Shown here piece by piece: positions 46,310-61,300 of a stretch of 64,000 nt of DNA. Position 1 is the first letter of the stretch, and every line of letters starts with the position of its first letter. The stretch is from Lottia gigantea (lineage: Eukaryota; Mollusca; Gastropoda; Lottiidae). Location: contig NW_008709146.1 in NCBI RefSeq assembly GCF_000327385.1, positions 2,064,440-2,128,439 of the forward strand, read 5' to 3'. The translations under genes were made by a program, and so were the position numbers. The notes under the pieces are model-generated. The model had not been told where the DNA came from, searched no databases, and was given only the letters and a program-made list of their open reading frames with translations.

Positions 46310-49300
46310 ATGGATGCACAATTTCCTAATATTAGGATTTTATTTATTATAGTTTTAATTGCAATTATTTATACTGTGTCAGGTAAGCCTAGAGACAACA
46401 TTATTTAAACTTTTGTTCTCCGATAGAATTGAAAACATATATAATTCGTCGATATTTAAGAAACTCCACCAAATATGCTACAAAGTCTTTACAAAGTGAG
46501 ATAATTACAAGCATTTCTACTTTATTTAATATTTGACATACATATATAATGCACTCAAGCCAAGGAACAAGAACACAATTTAAGTTGAAACACTTCGCTT
46601 ACGTACCAAATGACTCAAATTGCTCAACATCGAAATTTGAGCCTTCAAATCCGTGTATGTCCTGAATATTATATTTGAAAGTTAAAAGAAATGACATATA
46701 TATAGAAATAGAAAGTGAAATTCCTAGTTCGAGGTATTTTTTACGGAGTCTCTAATACGTTTAAACGAAATAATTAATTCGTTTAAACGAAATAAGTTAT
46801 TCGATTAAACAAAATAATTATTTCGCTAAAATTTTTCGAAAATTCGCTCCGTAATTTTTGAAGGAATTGTGCGATTTTCGTACATTTATAGTACTTTCTG
46901 AAGACTACATTTCTTTAATTGATGACCAAATTTCGCTAGGCTGATAAGTTTTAAGTTTATTTCCTTCATTTACGTTAATTTGTTTAAATATTCAGTTATT
47001 GAATGTTAATTATTCAACCATATATAAGAATCTAAAAATGTAGAGACCCATCTTTAATGGGATTGTATTAAGGGTATCAGTTGAGTGCTCTCAAATCTAC
47101 ATTAAGCAAAATTACAAGTCACAAGCTGTTTGTGTTTTTCAGCTTTATTAACATAAAAATGGTGATCTCATTTTAGCCAAGGAAGAGATCAGACTGGTAG
47201 CAGGAAATGGTCGAGGAGATGGAATATCGTCGGGACGAGTGGAAGTTAGAAGAAATAGCTCTCTGCCTTGGGGAACCGTAGCCGTGTATTCAAGTTCTTT
47301 TGGAAATAAGGAGGCAGAGTTAGTTTGTAAAATATTAGGATATGAATATGGCCAGGTAGGTATTTTGTTTTACCTGAGGAAAAACAACTTCTAATTTTTG
47401 GGATATTTGCAAATACAGCTAAAATTTCCTTTTCCCACATTGATGCCCCCAAAAATTCATTTTCAATCTATATTATGAACGACAACATGGAATTCAGTTG
47501 AAGTACCAAAACTTAAAATATGTAATTTGCCATATATAAGAATTTATCCAATATTTTTTCTCTCATGAAGGCCAAAAGAAACGCGTACTATGGAAGAGGT
47601 ACTGTGAATGTACAGATCACTCAACTGACTTGTGGAACATCAACCAACTTTTTTGATTGCACAATTTCCTGGGTTAGTGGTACTCGATATAACTACAAGC
47701 ATTACATTGATGTTGGTGTCAATTGTTTTAACAGTTCAGGTTGTTTTTCTTGTCTTAGTTGTCGTTCTTCCTGTATCAGTCAAAACTCAAAATATCCACT
47801 AGATATTCTGTTTGCACAACTTTGTACACTTCAGCTGTATTGTATGCTATTGTCCAAAAATACCAGCAAGATTGCCCAAAGCTGCAGGACCTATACCTAT
47901 GACTGCCTGATTGCTGCACTAAAATTGAGAAGGTTAAAAGTTCAGCTCCACTGGGGAGAATCATATGTATAATAAAGATTTATTATCGATAAGCGACTAT
48001 TAAAAATGACATGCAGTCTCTCAGTCATGAATAATATTTGAACCAAACGCCAATCTTTCCAACTTACATTATACTTGTAATTCAAATTCCAGTAAAGATT
48101 TTAAATGATAGAAATTTACAATCGTATGGTAACCACAACACTGGAGCCATTGTGCTGTGGGACAATGGATGGGGACTGGTTTGTGATGATGGATGGAATG
48201 ATGAGGCAGCGGCTGTAGCCTGTAGAAGTTTAGGATTCGATGATGGAACAGCTCTGTGCTGCTCACCGTTTTCATATGTGTATAGCAACCCGTCGATATC
48301 GCGGCCTTATAAATTCTACAAAAACTTCAACTGCTCTGGAGCTGTCGATGACCTGTTCAACTGTACATATTCAGTTTCTGCTTATACGAGCTGTGGAATT
48401 GGACATCTCGCCTCAGTAATATGTTATAACACCACTATCTCTAATGTTAATGACAGTAAGTATAGCGGTATATGAATTATAATACATATCAATAAATGAT
48501 CATAAATGAAATATACCCTGCAGTGTTAACAGTTAATTAGAAAAAGTTGAAGCTATCATAAGAAATATCTCATCGTCACATGATGGCGATGTCCCTTCCG
48601 CTCAATATCAGCTTTTTTAAAATCTGACACTGTTATCCACGGAATAGCTATGAACGATTGAAACCCACAAACCCATATTAAGCACCTACAATACCATTCT
48701 TTCTCCTTACCCTTCCATAACATGCATTTCTTTCTTTCGCATCCAATCACACCCGAGGAACGCATAGGATCAAATTTCAAAACGGGCTAGTATGTAGTGA
48801 TCAGATTTGTCGGTAAACTACACATACCTCATTCCTTTTTGGTCGACATTATTTATTAACATTCTTACTACTTTATTCGTGGCGTATTTTGTGTTTACAA
48901 ATACATTATTTGTTGTAGCTTTCGGCGTTCGTCTGGTAAACACAACAGGCAGTTTTGGTTCACTAGAAGTAAGAAGATATGGGTATTGGGGTTTAGTATC
49001 TGGTAATAGTCATTTTGGTTGGAACGAATCAGCTGCTAATGTTTCTTGTCGACAGATGGGTTATGCTGGTGGCGTTACGTATTATAAAGGTCTGTACACT
49101 ACTATCTATGTGTTATATTAATTATAAAGTTCTGTACACTATTAGCTATGTGTTATATTAATCATATAGGTCTGTACACTATTAGCTATGTGTTATATTA
49201 ATTATAAAGGTCTGCACACTACTAGCTATATGTTATATTGATAATAAAGGCCTGTACACTACTATCTATGTGTTATATTAATCATATAGGTCTGTACACT

Positions 49301-52300
49301 ATTAGCTATGTGTTATATTAATTATAAAGGCCTGCACACTACTAGCTATATGTTATATTGATAATAAAGGCCTGTACACTACTATCTATGTGTTATATTA
49401 ATCATATAGGTCTGTACACTATTAGCTATGTGTTATATTAATTATAAAGGCCTGTACACTACTAGCTATATGTTATATTGATAATAAAGGTCTGTACACT
49501 ATTAGCTATGTGTTATATTAATTATAAAGGTCTGCACACTACTAGCTATCTGTTATAATGATTATACAGGTCTGTACAATACTAGCTATATGTTATATTG
49601 ATAATAAAGGCCTGTACACTATTAGCTATGTGTTATATTAATTATAAAGGTCTGTACACTACTAGCTATCTGTTATAATGATTATACAGGTCTGTACAAT
49701 ACTAGCTATATGTTATATTGATAATAAAGGTCTGTACACTATTAGCTATGTGTTATATTAATTATAAAGGTCTGTACACTACTAGCTATCTGTTATAATG
49801 ATTATACAGGTCTGTACAATACTAGCTATATGTTATATTGATAATAAAGGCCTGTACACTATTAGGTATCTGTTATATTAATTATAAAGGTCTTTACAGA
49901 TATTGAAGGGAAACTGGAACAAATATGTTAAACTAAGATTTTATTATCAAACCATTATCATTTATACGAATTTATAATTGCCCATAATATAATATTGCTA
50001 ACAAAAACGGTGGGATAAGATTGTTTGAGAATGTTTTGTGTTACAGATGATATTAGCAGTTCAAAACAGATGTTTTGGATTCAGAAACTGAATTGTAATG
50101 GGTCGGAGAATTCGTTAGATGAATGTGTAACGCAATGGGGTAGATCGTATTACGAAGCGAATGTCATATGTTATAGAGGTAGGTTTGAACAACAATTTAA
50201 CATTTGTTTGCTAAAATCTAGAAACTCTCATAAATATAGTACAATAAACTATAATTGTTTCAGCGTTTTTAATAATGAAAATTTTCATAAAAATCTGACT
50301 GTTCCTTTAAGCACACGTAACGAAGTACTTAACTTGACGTTGTAAGGATGTCTTGATCATAATCCATTACTTTTGTTATTTGATTCAGAGAAAATTAAAT
50401 TGTCGTTAGTAAACGGATCAAGATCCTACGGTCGCGTACAGCTGTCCATAGATGGTGTACCTGGTACCATATGTACCAATAGATATCATGGATCAGATAT
50501 GGCATCAGTAGTTTGTCGACAGTTAGGTTTTGGTCAAGGAACAGAATTAGTCGCTGGTTATTTTGGTGCTGGAGACGGCCCTGTCTATTTGGAGAGTGTA
50601 AATTGTGTCAAGGATTCAGTATGGGATTGTAGATATGATTCTGATTTGAAGACACCTAATAGTAATTGTCAAACACATTCTTTTGATCTGGCTGTAAAGT
50701 GTCATGGACAAGGTAAGTTAAAAGAATGTATACAACGCATCATACGCCATTCTTGACAGTCTTTGTGCTTTCCAGCGCCCCATTACATGTTAAAAGGATT
50801 GAAAAGAGGTTTTATAAAAAAAGACACTGTTAACATCAATTTGCACCATTCAGCTTTCAGTCAGTCTTCAGGGGAAACCAACTTAACAAAGATAACTTTG
50901 CTTTTAGTAAAGATAGAAGGTGGAGAACATTCAAATGGTATAGTTTATGAACAGAAGACAGGGTACAGCTGGAAAATTGTTTGTGGTAATAGATTTACTA
51001 ATAATGCTGCCAAGGTGCTCTGTCGAGAACTAAGCTTTACCGATGGTAAAGTATTACCTTCTGGAACATTTGGTGCGGCTCCAGGACACATCCGATACTC
51101 TTCGCTAGTCTTTGACTGTAATGGAAACGAAACCACACTATCCCAATGTACCACGAGCTCTACATCCTGTGAAGGTTTTTATAAAAAGTACGCAGCTGTA
51201 TACTGTTTCGATGGATCTCTGAACATTGGTACGTATTAATACTCTTCTCTGGAATAATTAACCAATTTTGTTTATACTATGACTATAGGCCGTTTCGTCT
51301 AGATCCATTGAATCATAAAGTCCACTACGATTATTTTATATTATTCTAGAAGTCACTGTCGAAATTGATCTGGAGTCTATTATATAAAAATTTTGAATCA
51401 CTACAGATTTTTGATTAAATATGAATCAAAATTTCCAATTCAAATAGTTACGTTTTATATATGTTTAATTTCAAGGGAAGTAATTCTCTATAATTGTGAT
51501 TGACCACTGAGGAAACTTATGAAATTATTTTACATCGAATTTAAGTCAAAGGCTGTTGTGTAAATAAATCCACTAGAAACATGGAAGATCCATAATAAGT
51601 CTTCGGAGAACTGTAATTCGAAGCATTGCACGGAGGTACAAAGAGTATCTCTCAATATAATAGAGATCCCCCCCAAATACCCCCTGTCTTGTATCAAAAC
51701 TCGGTCCTCTCCCTCCACGATATCCTGCCCTCACTTCATAATTACCCCCTATTTCTTCTTGTCTCTCCGTTATCGTCTAACCCTATCTTCTAATACAACT
51801 CCTCTTTACATTTTACTTGATCCATATACTCACCTATCTCTGTGTTATACCTCGCCTCTTCTTCCGAGATATTATTCTTAGATACTTTCAATTTAATCTC
51901 CCTCTCTACTTTCCCCCCAATCTTCAATAATTCTCAATTCGCCATGCTCGCCTACCAATTTACTTTGATACTTTGTCTCCTATTACACTCTATTCCATCG
52001 GCCTCTTCGGCTATCTTGTTTCTAAATCTATCTTTGTTCGCCATTTTCTTTGCAGTACTCCTTACATCATTTTTTTCTACATACACCCTGTCTACCAATC
52101 AAATTGTTTCTCTCTTACCTTTCCCAGTCTGTTCTTCATTCCATGTAACCCAATTCCATTTAAGTAGCATCTCAGTTTTTCAGTCAAAATAGCCTTTATG
52201 TGATGTAATATTTTCTATGATTAGCCAAAACTAAAATTTGGTGATGTTAATGAATTTTGTCAATATATATTGAACCCTGCTATCAGACAATCTTCAAAAA

Positions 52301-55300
52301 TATATATTAATGTTTTGTACTATTTCAATTACAGAGAGGAAATTAGAGCTGAAAGGTAACCCAAGCCATCCAAATACTGGCTTAGTATCTGTATCATTGG
52401 ATGGTTTTACTGGGGGTATATGTTCAGATTTTTTCACTGAGAACGCTGTAAAAATCGTTTGTCGTCAATTAGGACACACTAACGGAATGGCCTATAGATA
52501 TCCAACAACTGTTAACAAGTATACCATTCAAGAGTTGAAGTGCATAGGGAATGAAACTACTATATTAGATTGCCCTGTGGGATCTTCATCATGTCTGGGA
52601 AGCGCTCATCAAGCTGGTGTGTTTTGCTACAATAATACTGGTTAGTTCAATTCTAATTAATCTACAAATATTACATTGCAATGTTAAATACATCAACAGA
52701 GATGCCATGGCTTCCATCAACGATGTTGAATTGGTTCTTTGGACAAACGTGTTTTAGAATTATATAAATAAAGAAAGCCTCGTTGTCCACTAAGCGAGGT
52801 GATGTGGGTTCGAATCTCCCTTAAGATTATATCAAATCCGTATTACCTCGTTTCTCACGATTATACAAAAATCATACAAAAAGATTGTTACTTTTTTAGG
52901 GCAGGTAAAAAAAAAACAAAACCATATTTCGTGTTTCCCGGATCTGTCCGTTACACGTGAAATCTAAAACGCTATATTGTATTTTTTTCTCCATATCTAG
53001 TCCCTGTTGTAAGATTTATAAATGGTGGAAGCGGTAAAGTAGAAGTTGTTGATGGTTTGGATGTTGGTGGTGTCTGTTTAACGTCTAATTCTGGTTCCCA
53101 GTCCACCACACAGGCCAGAGTCATATGTCGTCAGATGAATTTCGAAGCTGGAGAATTTTTTAAGTAGGTAAATTTATTTTTGAAACAGTAACCCGTTTAA
53201 CGGTAAGGACTATATGTATTGGTTTAGTTTCACTAATCATTGGGATTAACTGCATCGAGTAAAGATATTTATCTTGTAGTAACGACCAAGAAGAAACAAC
53301 ACCAATATTTATGAATAGTGTAACGTGTACAGGATACGAACGTTCCATTTTTGAATGTTCAAATGATGGATGGAGAGTAAATGAAGAAGCTCGGTGTCCT
53401 TCAAATAACAAGGCTTTAACCTGCTATAATAGCGGTAAGATTCAGTTTGAGATTCAGAAGCCATAATGCAATCACATAGGATGTCAATGTACCGATATAT
53501 TTGCTTGCATTTCGTGATATGTTTCAATTCTGCAAGAATGATAAGTATAAATGTAATATACGTACCAACAAATATAACTCATCGGACGTAACTTGTTCAG
53601 GAATTTCAAAGGTGTTTATATCTATAGTGGATCAACATGTATAATTTCAAAACACTAAAATATTTTTTATCTCAACTTACAGCAAGGATAAGACGAAGTA
53701 CGTCGATGGGGTCGTTTTCTTCTGGTTATGTTGAAATGCTGTACGCAGGTCTGCACTGGAACCCGATATGTCCGGGATTAGATGATAATGCAGCAAGAGT
53801 TATCTGTAGAGAATTACGTGCACCATATTTCAAGGTAAACATAGTTCACACATTTTTCATAGACTTTACAGCGAGTCCAAAAGTTAAATTCGGACAAGGG
53901 CTATTTATTTGAAAATATGCATCTCTTAGAATTTTTTAGAATTTTTAACATGAGTTCGGGAGTCGAGGTCATCTTTTGACCAGAAAATTGAAAGTGAAAT
54001 AGATAATCTAGGCAGGATTGCTTTGATTAAATTGTTGACAATCTGTATGCTTAGCATAACATTCTATAGTCCAGAGTTACCAAAAAGAACATGAACAAAA
54101 TTGGTTAAATATTTTCAGAAAAGGACTCGCAAATTTTGCCATTGATTGCAGGTATTATCTGATAATTTATTTAAAAGTGGAAGAAATATACACGGTATGA
54201 AGAATATTGTCTGTGTTGGGAATGAAACATCCATATTGGACTGTACTTTTACAAAACAATATTGTTACGGAACTAGCTCTTTATTTTGTAGTAAAACATC
54301 CAAATTAGATGGTAAGTACTAAGGTTGATAGGCGTGGTTATCAGTGGCTGCTTTACAACTTTTTCCCAATCCATGCTTGGAGGGTCTAGAGAGCATTCGT
54401 TCAATATTATCACATTTTTAAAATTCCCCCCTCGGAGCCGCCAATGGTGGTTATGGCTACATCAAATGTAGACATATTTCGAGTCTCAGTGTTTGTTCTA
54501 TAACCATTCGACAGCGTTTGTAGATTTCATAATGTCAATTTTATGTTCCTGCAATGAAAACATGTTACAAATTCATCTATTAAGCTGTTTGTCCAAAAGA
54601 AATGTCTATTCTATCCCACCTTATTCTTAACAAAAACTATATTTATTTTTTGTAAATTTGTTGCAATGTCACATTTCTTTTTCGGACTTGGGTGATCAGA
54701 TGTTAAAATATTCGGACTACTTTACGTTGACATCAAATAACATTTTTTTTCTCTACAGATTTCGAAATTCACTCATCAACTTCTCCAGAAAAGGGCTCTT
54801 TTTATTCGAAAATTACAATTGAAATGTATGGATTAACTGGTACAATATGTTCAGAAGGCTGGACTGATACTGCAGCTAAAGTTTTCTGTAAATCACAAGG
54901 TTATTTATATGGTGTTTCTGTTGGATCATTGAGCTCCCCCTCTATTCGAACTTTAGCAAAAGATTTCAGATGTACTGGTGAAGAAAGTAGATTACAAGAC
55001 TGTAGTTATTCTATATCGAACCTTACATCCTGTCAATCATCAATGATGTTGGCCAATGCTCTCTGTTCTGACGAACCTGGAGGTAAATATGTTTGATTGT
55101 CATTCCAAATTACATCACAACGATCAAATGAGTAATAGATATTATGCCTTATACTGTTCTGCATATGTAATTTAATCATTATTAGCTTTGTGGATTCTTT
55201 GGAATAGATTCCGAGTTGATAGATTCAGTCGCTACCCTGCTTCGACACCGGCAATGTTTCAGTGGAGTTCAAGTTCAATAAAGTAATAGATAATATTATA

Positions 55301-58300
55301 TTTATTGCTTTTCCTTAATGTCATGCAGATTAGGAATATAGGATCATTGTATAGCAGGAAACCTCAGACTTTGTCCTCGCATTTTAGGTTTTTCAATCCG
55401 ATTAAAACCAAGCAATGAAAGTAGAAATCTTGGACAAGTGGAAGTTGGGTATCATGGTCAATGGGGACCTGTCTGTAAGCAGGCTTATACTAATAGATAC
55501 CTGGCAATAACTGCTTGTCGCCAACTTGGCTATGTTAATGGTGAAGATATCTCAGAAAGTTCTTATGGTATAACACTTCCGATGTTAAAAATATTTGGTA
55601 GCAGTGGATGTGGAATTGAGACGACTGAAATATGGAAATGCAAACTGTCAGACTTCAACCTAACGTACCCTTGCGGTCGATACAATAAAGATCTTTTTGT
55701 TAAATGTTTGACATCAGGTAAATAAAAGTTACTTAGTTCATTAGATGATACAGGCATTATTCATTAACTATATCAAAATTGTAACATTTATAAGAGATAT
55801 AAAAATAGTTATGCACAATATTTTAGACGTTTTAAAGACGTGGCCTTCCTGGCCACCCCACATTAGTATGAACTACTTTTTAATCAAAATTGCTCTTTTC
55901 GTTAAAATTCGAAATCACTAATAAAAACTCTTAATTTCTTATTTTATTCTACAATTTTTAACAGTTGATTTAGAGCCAGGGCATGCTGTTGGAGTAGCTA
56001 AGTTTACTGTAAATAGAAGAAACGGTGCGATCTGTAGAGATGGATTTGATGAGAACGCTGCGAAAGTAGCGTGTGGACAACTTGGTTATTCATATCATTA
56101 TATACTCGACTACCAACCCTTCAATCCACCCAACCTCATTATTGCTTATAATAATTTCCGGGTACGTTCTTGTTCTAGAAAGCAAACAAAATGTTGATAA
56201 TCAACATTTCATGAAGTTTCTAATTCAAAATCGTACGAAAACGTGACCATGTTTAAAACAGCACGTTGAGTCAATACTTGCAATACTTTCCTGATGCTGA
56301 ATATTTCGGCGCACCAGCAAACGTATAATTACCGAAAGAAGAGTTGTTAGTTTCTTGCAAAAAAAGAGTTATTGAAAGTGAAATTTGTTTATCCGATTAT
56401 CCAATTACTCATTTGTGCTTTAATATTTTGTTCGTCTTTAGTGTTTCGGATCTGAAACCTCCCTGGAAATGTGTCGGTATGATACGCAATATTGTAGAAG
56501 TAACAGAGCCGTTCAACTGATGTGTTCAAATTATCCATCATATTCAGGTAAATCAAATTCTTTTGCTGATAGTGTGTAATCTGAGCAAGCCGTGAGAGAT
56601 GCCTGGTTGCCCCAAGACTGTTAAGTTTGCGTTTGAATTCTGAATTTGTTTTAAAATGGTGTAGCAAAGATCTTTTGTATTAGATTACATGATAATAATA
56701 TTCGTTTATTTTCAAATGAAAGGGTACAACTTAAAAATCAAATCATCCTCATATGGAGAAGTGATAGTGAATCATTTTAATATAAATGGAGGCATTTGTT
56801 CTAATAAATGGTCGAATGATGATGCTAAAGTGGTATGTAGAGAAGTATTGGGGAGTGAGTATACTGGAGGATTCGCTTATAAAAGGATAAAGAATGAGGT
56901 GGAAATGAGCCAACTTGGTATTAAATGGTTAACCAATTTAAATTGTACCGGGAATGAGTCGGCCATTAGTCAATGTCATCATAGTCCGTGGGGTGATATA
57001 CATAACTGTTCTACTGATACTGTTTCCGCCGTTTACTGCCTCAGCAGATCAGGTAGGTTATGAATTAGTCTTTCTATAACAGGTAAAAAATATATGATCA
57101 TCCTAATTAATCTCTGAAATGAGTTTGTCAATCCAAAATGTTTCATTAAACTTATGATTCTCAAGTATCAGTAAACTCAAGTGTTGAGTAAAGTTGTATG
57201 TGATTGCAAGATGTAACAATGGATGGCCATTGGTCTTGCCCAGAGGTTGCCACTGAAAAGAGCTGACTTTGATAAAAAAAATTGTATGGACGAATGCTTA
57301 CTGGCAGTTTATTGATCGCGCTTAATACGGTGAAAATCGTATTTGGAACAGTGTCCAAACCTGAAATTCACCTGTTACACAATTTGCCAAACTGTATGAC
57401 ATTCATTAGAAAACATTGGCATCGAAAAAAACGTAATTGCTGTTTTTCATAATGAATATCAGCGGATCGAATCTCTTAGGTCTGCAAAAGGTAAAACATT
57501 TTAACAGGGCATACAAAATACTATTGCTCTATTTTACTCTAGCTTCAAATGTTCGTATAAGATTGGAAGGTGGAGACAGCAAAAGTGGTAGAATTGGAGT
57601 ATCAGCTGCTGGTGTATGGGGGACTGTATGTGGGAAAGATTTTACTGATCGTGAAGCCAGTGTCGTCTGCCGTATGTTAAATTTTAAAGGTGAATAATTT
57701 TTAACTTACTCTTGATATTTGCTGATATACTACGACATCTTTCTTATATCTAAGAAATAAATTTTTGTCGTGTGGTAAAACGTTCTTTCATAATGCCAAT
57801 TTCTCAAAATGGGTGCCGAAGAGTAGAATTTAAAACTGAAATGCATATGTTTGTTTTCTTAAATTATTTTTTATTGCTTGAAGGTGGTTATGTCACAGTT
57901 AATGCTTTTGGTAGAGGTTCTGGCCCCATCCACATTAGTCAAATGAAATGTACGGGCGATGAACAATCGGTTCTTGATTGTGGTCTAAAAATATCTGAGT
58001 CAAGGAGTGGTTGTTACCACAGTGTCGATGCAGCTGTTCGCTGTTACAATTATGGTAAGTGATTCCATCATAATTTGGGTATAGGTAGGCACATAGCTGT
58101 TGGATCTGGAGACTTTATAGGCTTGAGACGTCCTCAAAATAATTGTATGTACTGTGGTTTGAATGCTTGTGAAACACAAGTATACGCCATCCAATTACGA
58201 TGGATCTTTTTGCATGTTTGCATACATGTGTTTGTAGTCCAATGTTAGGCTGATAGATCAAATGGCATACGCACCATTGTGTAAGTGAATTGGGATAATG

Positions 58301-61300
58301 GCGACTTTTACATTTTATTTTATTTAATACAATATAACTGTATAACTTTTATGTCAATTTCAGTTCGTATGACTGGATCTACTAGCACATATATAAATTA
58401 CGGGAAACTTGAAATATTCATAGATGAATGGAAACCAGTTTGCGACGCGGGATTTACAGATCTTATGGCAAAAATGGCTTGTAAAGATATGGGATATGAA
58501 ATGGGAAGTTATGTTTGTTGTTCAAGTTTAGGAGAAGGCGATAGTAGGTCAATGGTGAGCCTCAGTAGATGTCGAGATATACCAGGATCTTTGTCAGACA
58601 CATGTTACGTCAATACAGGCTGTTCATCAGGAAAATACGTCACTGTTTATTGTTCTAAATCATCGTTTTCAAATTCTGGTAAGTTACCTGTGAATAATAG
58701 TTCAAATCATTACCAAAAAAAAAAAAAAACAAATGATGAAACTAGTGACAATATCCTAATTCATCATATATACATACTTTACTGCCAGAAGCCACCGATG
58801 CCAATGGATTTAAGATGGCTCGAGATCAATTTCCAAATATTTTTTTCAAAATAAGACCTTTCAAGGCCGTTCCCCTAAATACGCCAGTGCTGTTGAAGCA
58901 AAACTGAGAGCTTGGTTTGTTTTTCTCATTTTAGACATTGTAACATTGACTGTGAGTCAAAACAGAGTTATGGTGACTGTAGCTGAAATCCAATCCGCAA
59001 TATGTGCTCAAAACTGGACTGACAAAGAAGCGAATGTATCTTGTAAACATGCTGGTTACAATGGAGGTATAGACAACTTACTTACTTCCTGTATTATATC
59101 TACAGATCTGGATGTTTCGTTTCGTGCTTTTTTCTGAAGCTAAGTACACATGCCATCCATGATCTGACAAGTTTCTTTAAATCATAAACTAGGCATTTTG
59201 AACCATACTTTATGTTAACAAATCAAAAGCATTAAAAGACAATAAATGTACATGTTATATATTTATATCCGAAAATGCTTCAAATATTCTAAAGGGATCT
59301 TTTATTGTACAGAGAATTTGATTGACTGCATATTCCTAGAAGTCGCATACAAAAAAAAAACACGAGCACGACCATCAAGACCTGCATTCCATTCGGAATG
59401 TATACATTGTAGTTCTAGATATCGAGACATACAATAAAGCACTTCTTTAGCTAAAAACAAACGTAAAAGTTTTCAAGAGTAAATAGTGTACCACTGTCAG
59501 TAATGAAATCCGTGATTACCATTTTACAGGGATCGCAAGATTCATGTCGAATGAAATGTTGAACCCTGTTTTATTGGGTAATATCAAATGCAGAGGAATA
59601 GAGACGAATCTCACAGAATGCTCCCGAACTCAACATTCCACAGGATGTTCCGAAACTCTCACAAACAATCAAGTCATTGCTGGTGCTTCATGCTATAGTT
59701 ATGGTGGTAAGTGTACAAATACTTATTTTAATAATCTAATGGAAGATATATATAAATATTACATACACAATAATTTTAACTGCTCCACTGGAGAAAAGTA
59801 TTCTTGTCGAATATAGGTTTGATTTGAGAGTGCTGGTTCTAATATTTGTTATTTGTTGACTTCTCGCTTGCTTATACTTATTATATCCATTGATAATTTA
59901 ATACACCTGATGGTACTTCTCTTTGGAGGAGTCCGCTACTATACAACTTTTACTCTCGATTTTGTCGTACATTGGACGAGATTCTGATGAACGGAATTGT
60001 CTTGATTGTACAGATTTATATTAATACAGATTTTTACCATTTTAATTAGTATAAATCTGAATAACATTCGAAGGTTATGGTAATTTCTCACATTATACGA
60101 GCAAATCTGCCTCGTTTTGGAATGAAAACCATTTAAATCTAATGCATTCACTAACAATCTTTTTCAGTACCACGTGTGTTTTTTAACGATAATGGTTATC
60201 CACAAATCCAAGTAAATAGGATTCAAAGTTCAATTTGTTTGAATGAGCCGGGAACGAAGGTATTTTGCAGGTAATAAAGTGTGGCGTGTTGGTTGCTAAA
60301 GCCAGTTTTGGTGGACTATGTGGCTATATTAATCTTGAAAAAATTAAAAGGCTTTTGAATTTCAACTAAGTTATAAGAATAAACTTGAGGAATTCAGATT
60401 ATTTCAAAATGGAATTTCATTTGACTTTATAAAATTTCCATTTACCGAATTCAGACAAATTATGTACAACATGTTAACATAAAGTAATAAATTTCCTTCA
60501 GGCAATTGGGATATCCAAATAGCTATTTGCAAACCAGATCATATACCTACGTTCGAAACGATAATCAGTTTAAATGCACAGGAAATGAAGAGTCAATTTT
60601 CCAATGTGTCACAAAGAAGGAGGGGTATTACTGTCGACAACCGAAAATAGAATGTTTCAAACATGGTAATTCATTGTAATATCTCCAACTTAGCCATATT
60701 ATATACCACAAAGACATTTCTAAAACACTTTATATGAATTTAATAATCAATGATCCTATTATGATCTTTCTGTACCAAAGTGAAATACAACACTATTCAG
60801 GCTTAGTATAAAATCCCGTCCTACTTAGCAGTTAGTAAGCCGACGTTAACTTGTCTATCAACCAACTTCACCAACCGGAAGCCAAATATGGCACGAAAAT
60901 AGGCATTACCAATTGTTTGGATTTTGAAATTACATACAACGGAACGGCACTATTGAATTTGTCATTTTAGTATCTATCTAAATTTGCCAAGCAGGACTAT
61001 TTCCTCGTAAATTGTATTTAAATTACAAAGTACAATATCATTATTATTTCTACAGTTCTAATAACTAACGGAAACAATCCTCCTGGTTACCTTAATGTAA
61101 ATGTTGATGGCAGATTTGGACATATTTGTTCAGACGGATGGACATACACAAATACTCGTAAGCAATGTTTTATATATAAACAATAACAGCATCTAAGGCA
61201 ACAAACAGTGACCCAACTAGATAAGTGGGACTTAAGTGTTGGGGTCCTAAAGGGCTCTTCTGCATTTTTTCTGGGAATGAGGACCCGTGGACTTGGTTCA

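Larger units (their letters stand above)
50389..54311 (+). other. SRCR domains 4-8 exons
   Basis: Domain 4: 50389-50712. Domain 5: 50908-51228. Domain 6: 52335-52640. Domain 7: 53001-53163 plus 53280-53434 (internal phase 2, codon AA|T). Domain 8: 53683-53834 plus 54152-54311 (internal phase 0). Each domain totals 102-108 codons and each keeps six cysteines. The intron between domains 5 and 6 (about 1.1 kb) holds the pyrimidine-rich block. Confidence 0.87.

Noticed and set aside
51842-52192. 116-codon open frame in an SRCR intron
   Set aside because: Falls in the pyrimidine-rich block, is low-complexity Leu/Ser/Phe, and has no cysteine pattern or splice support.
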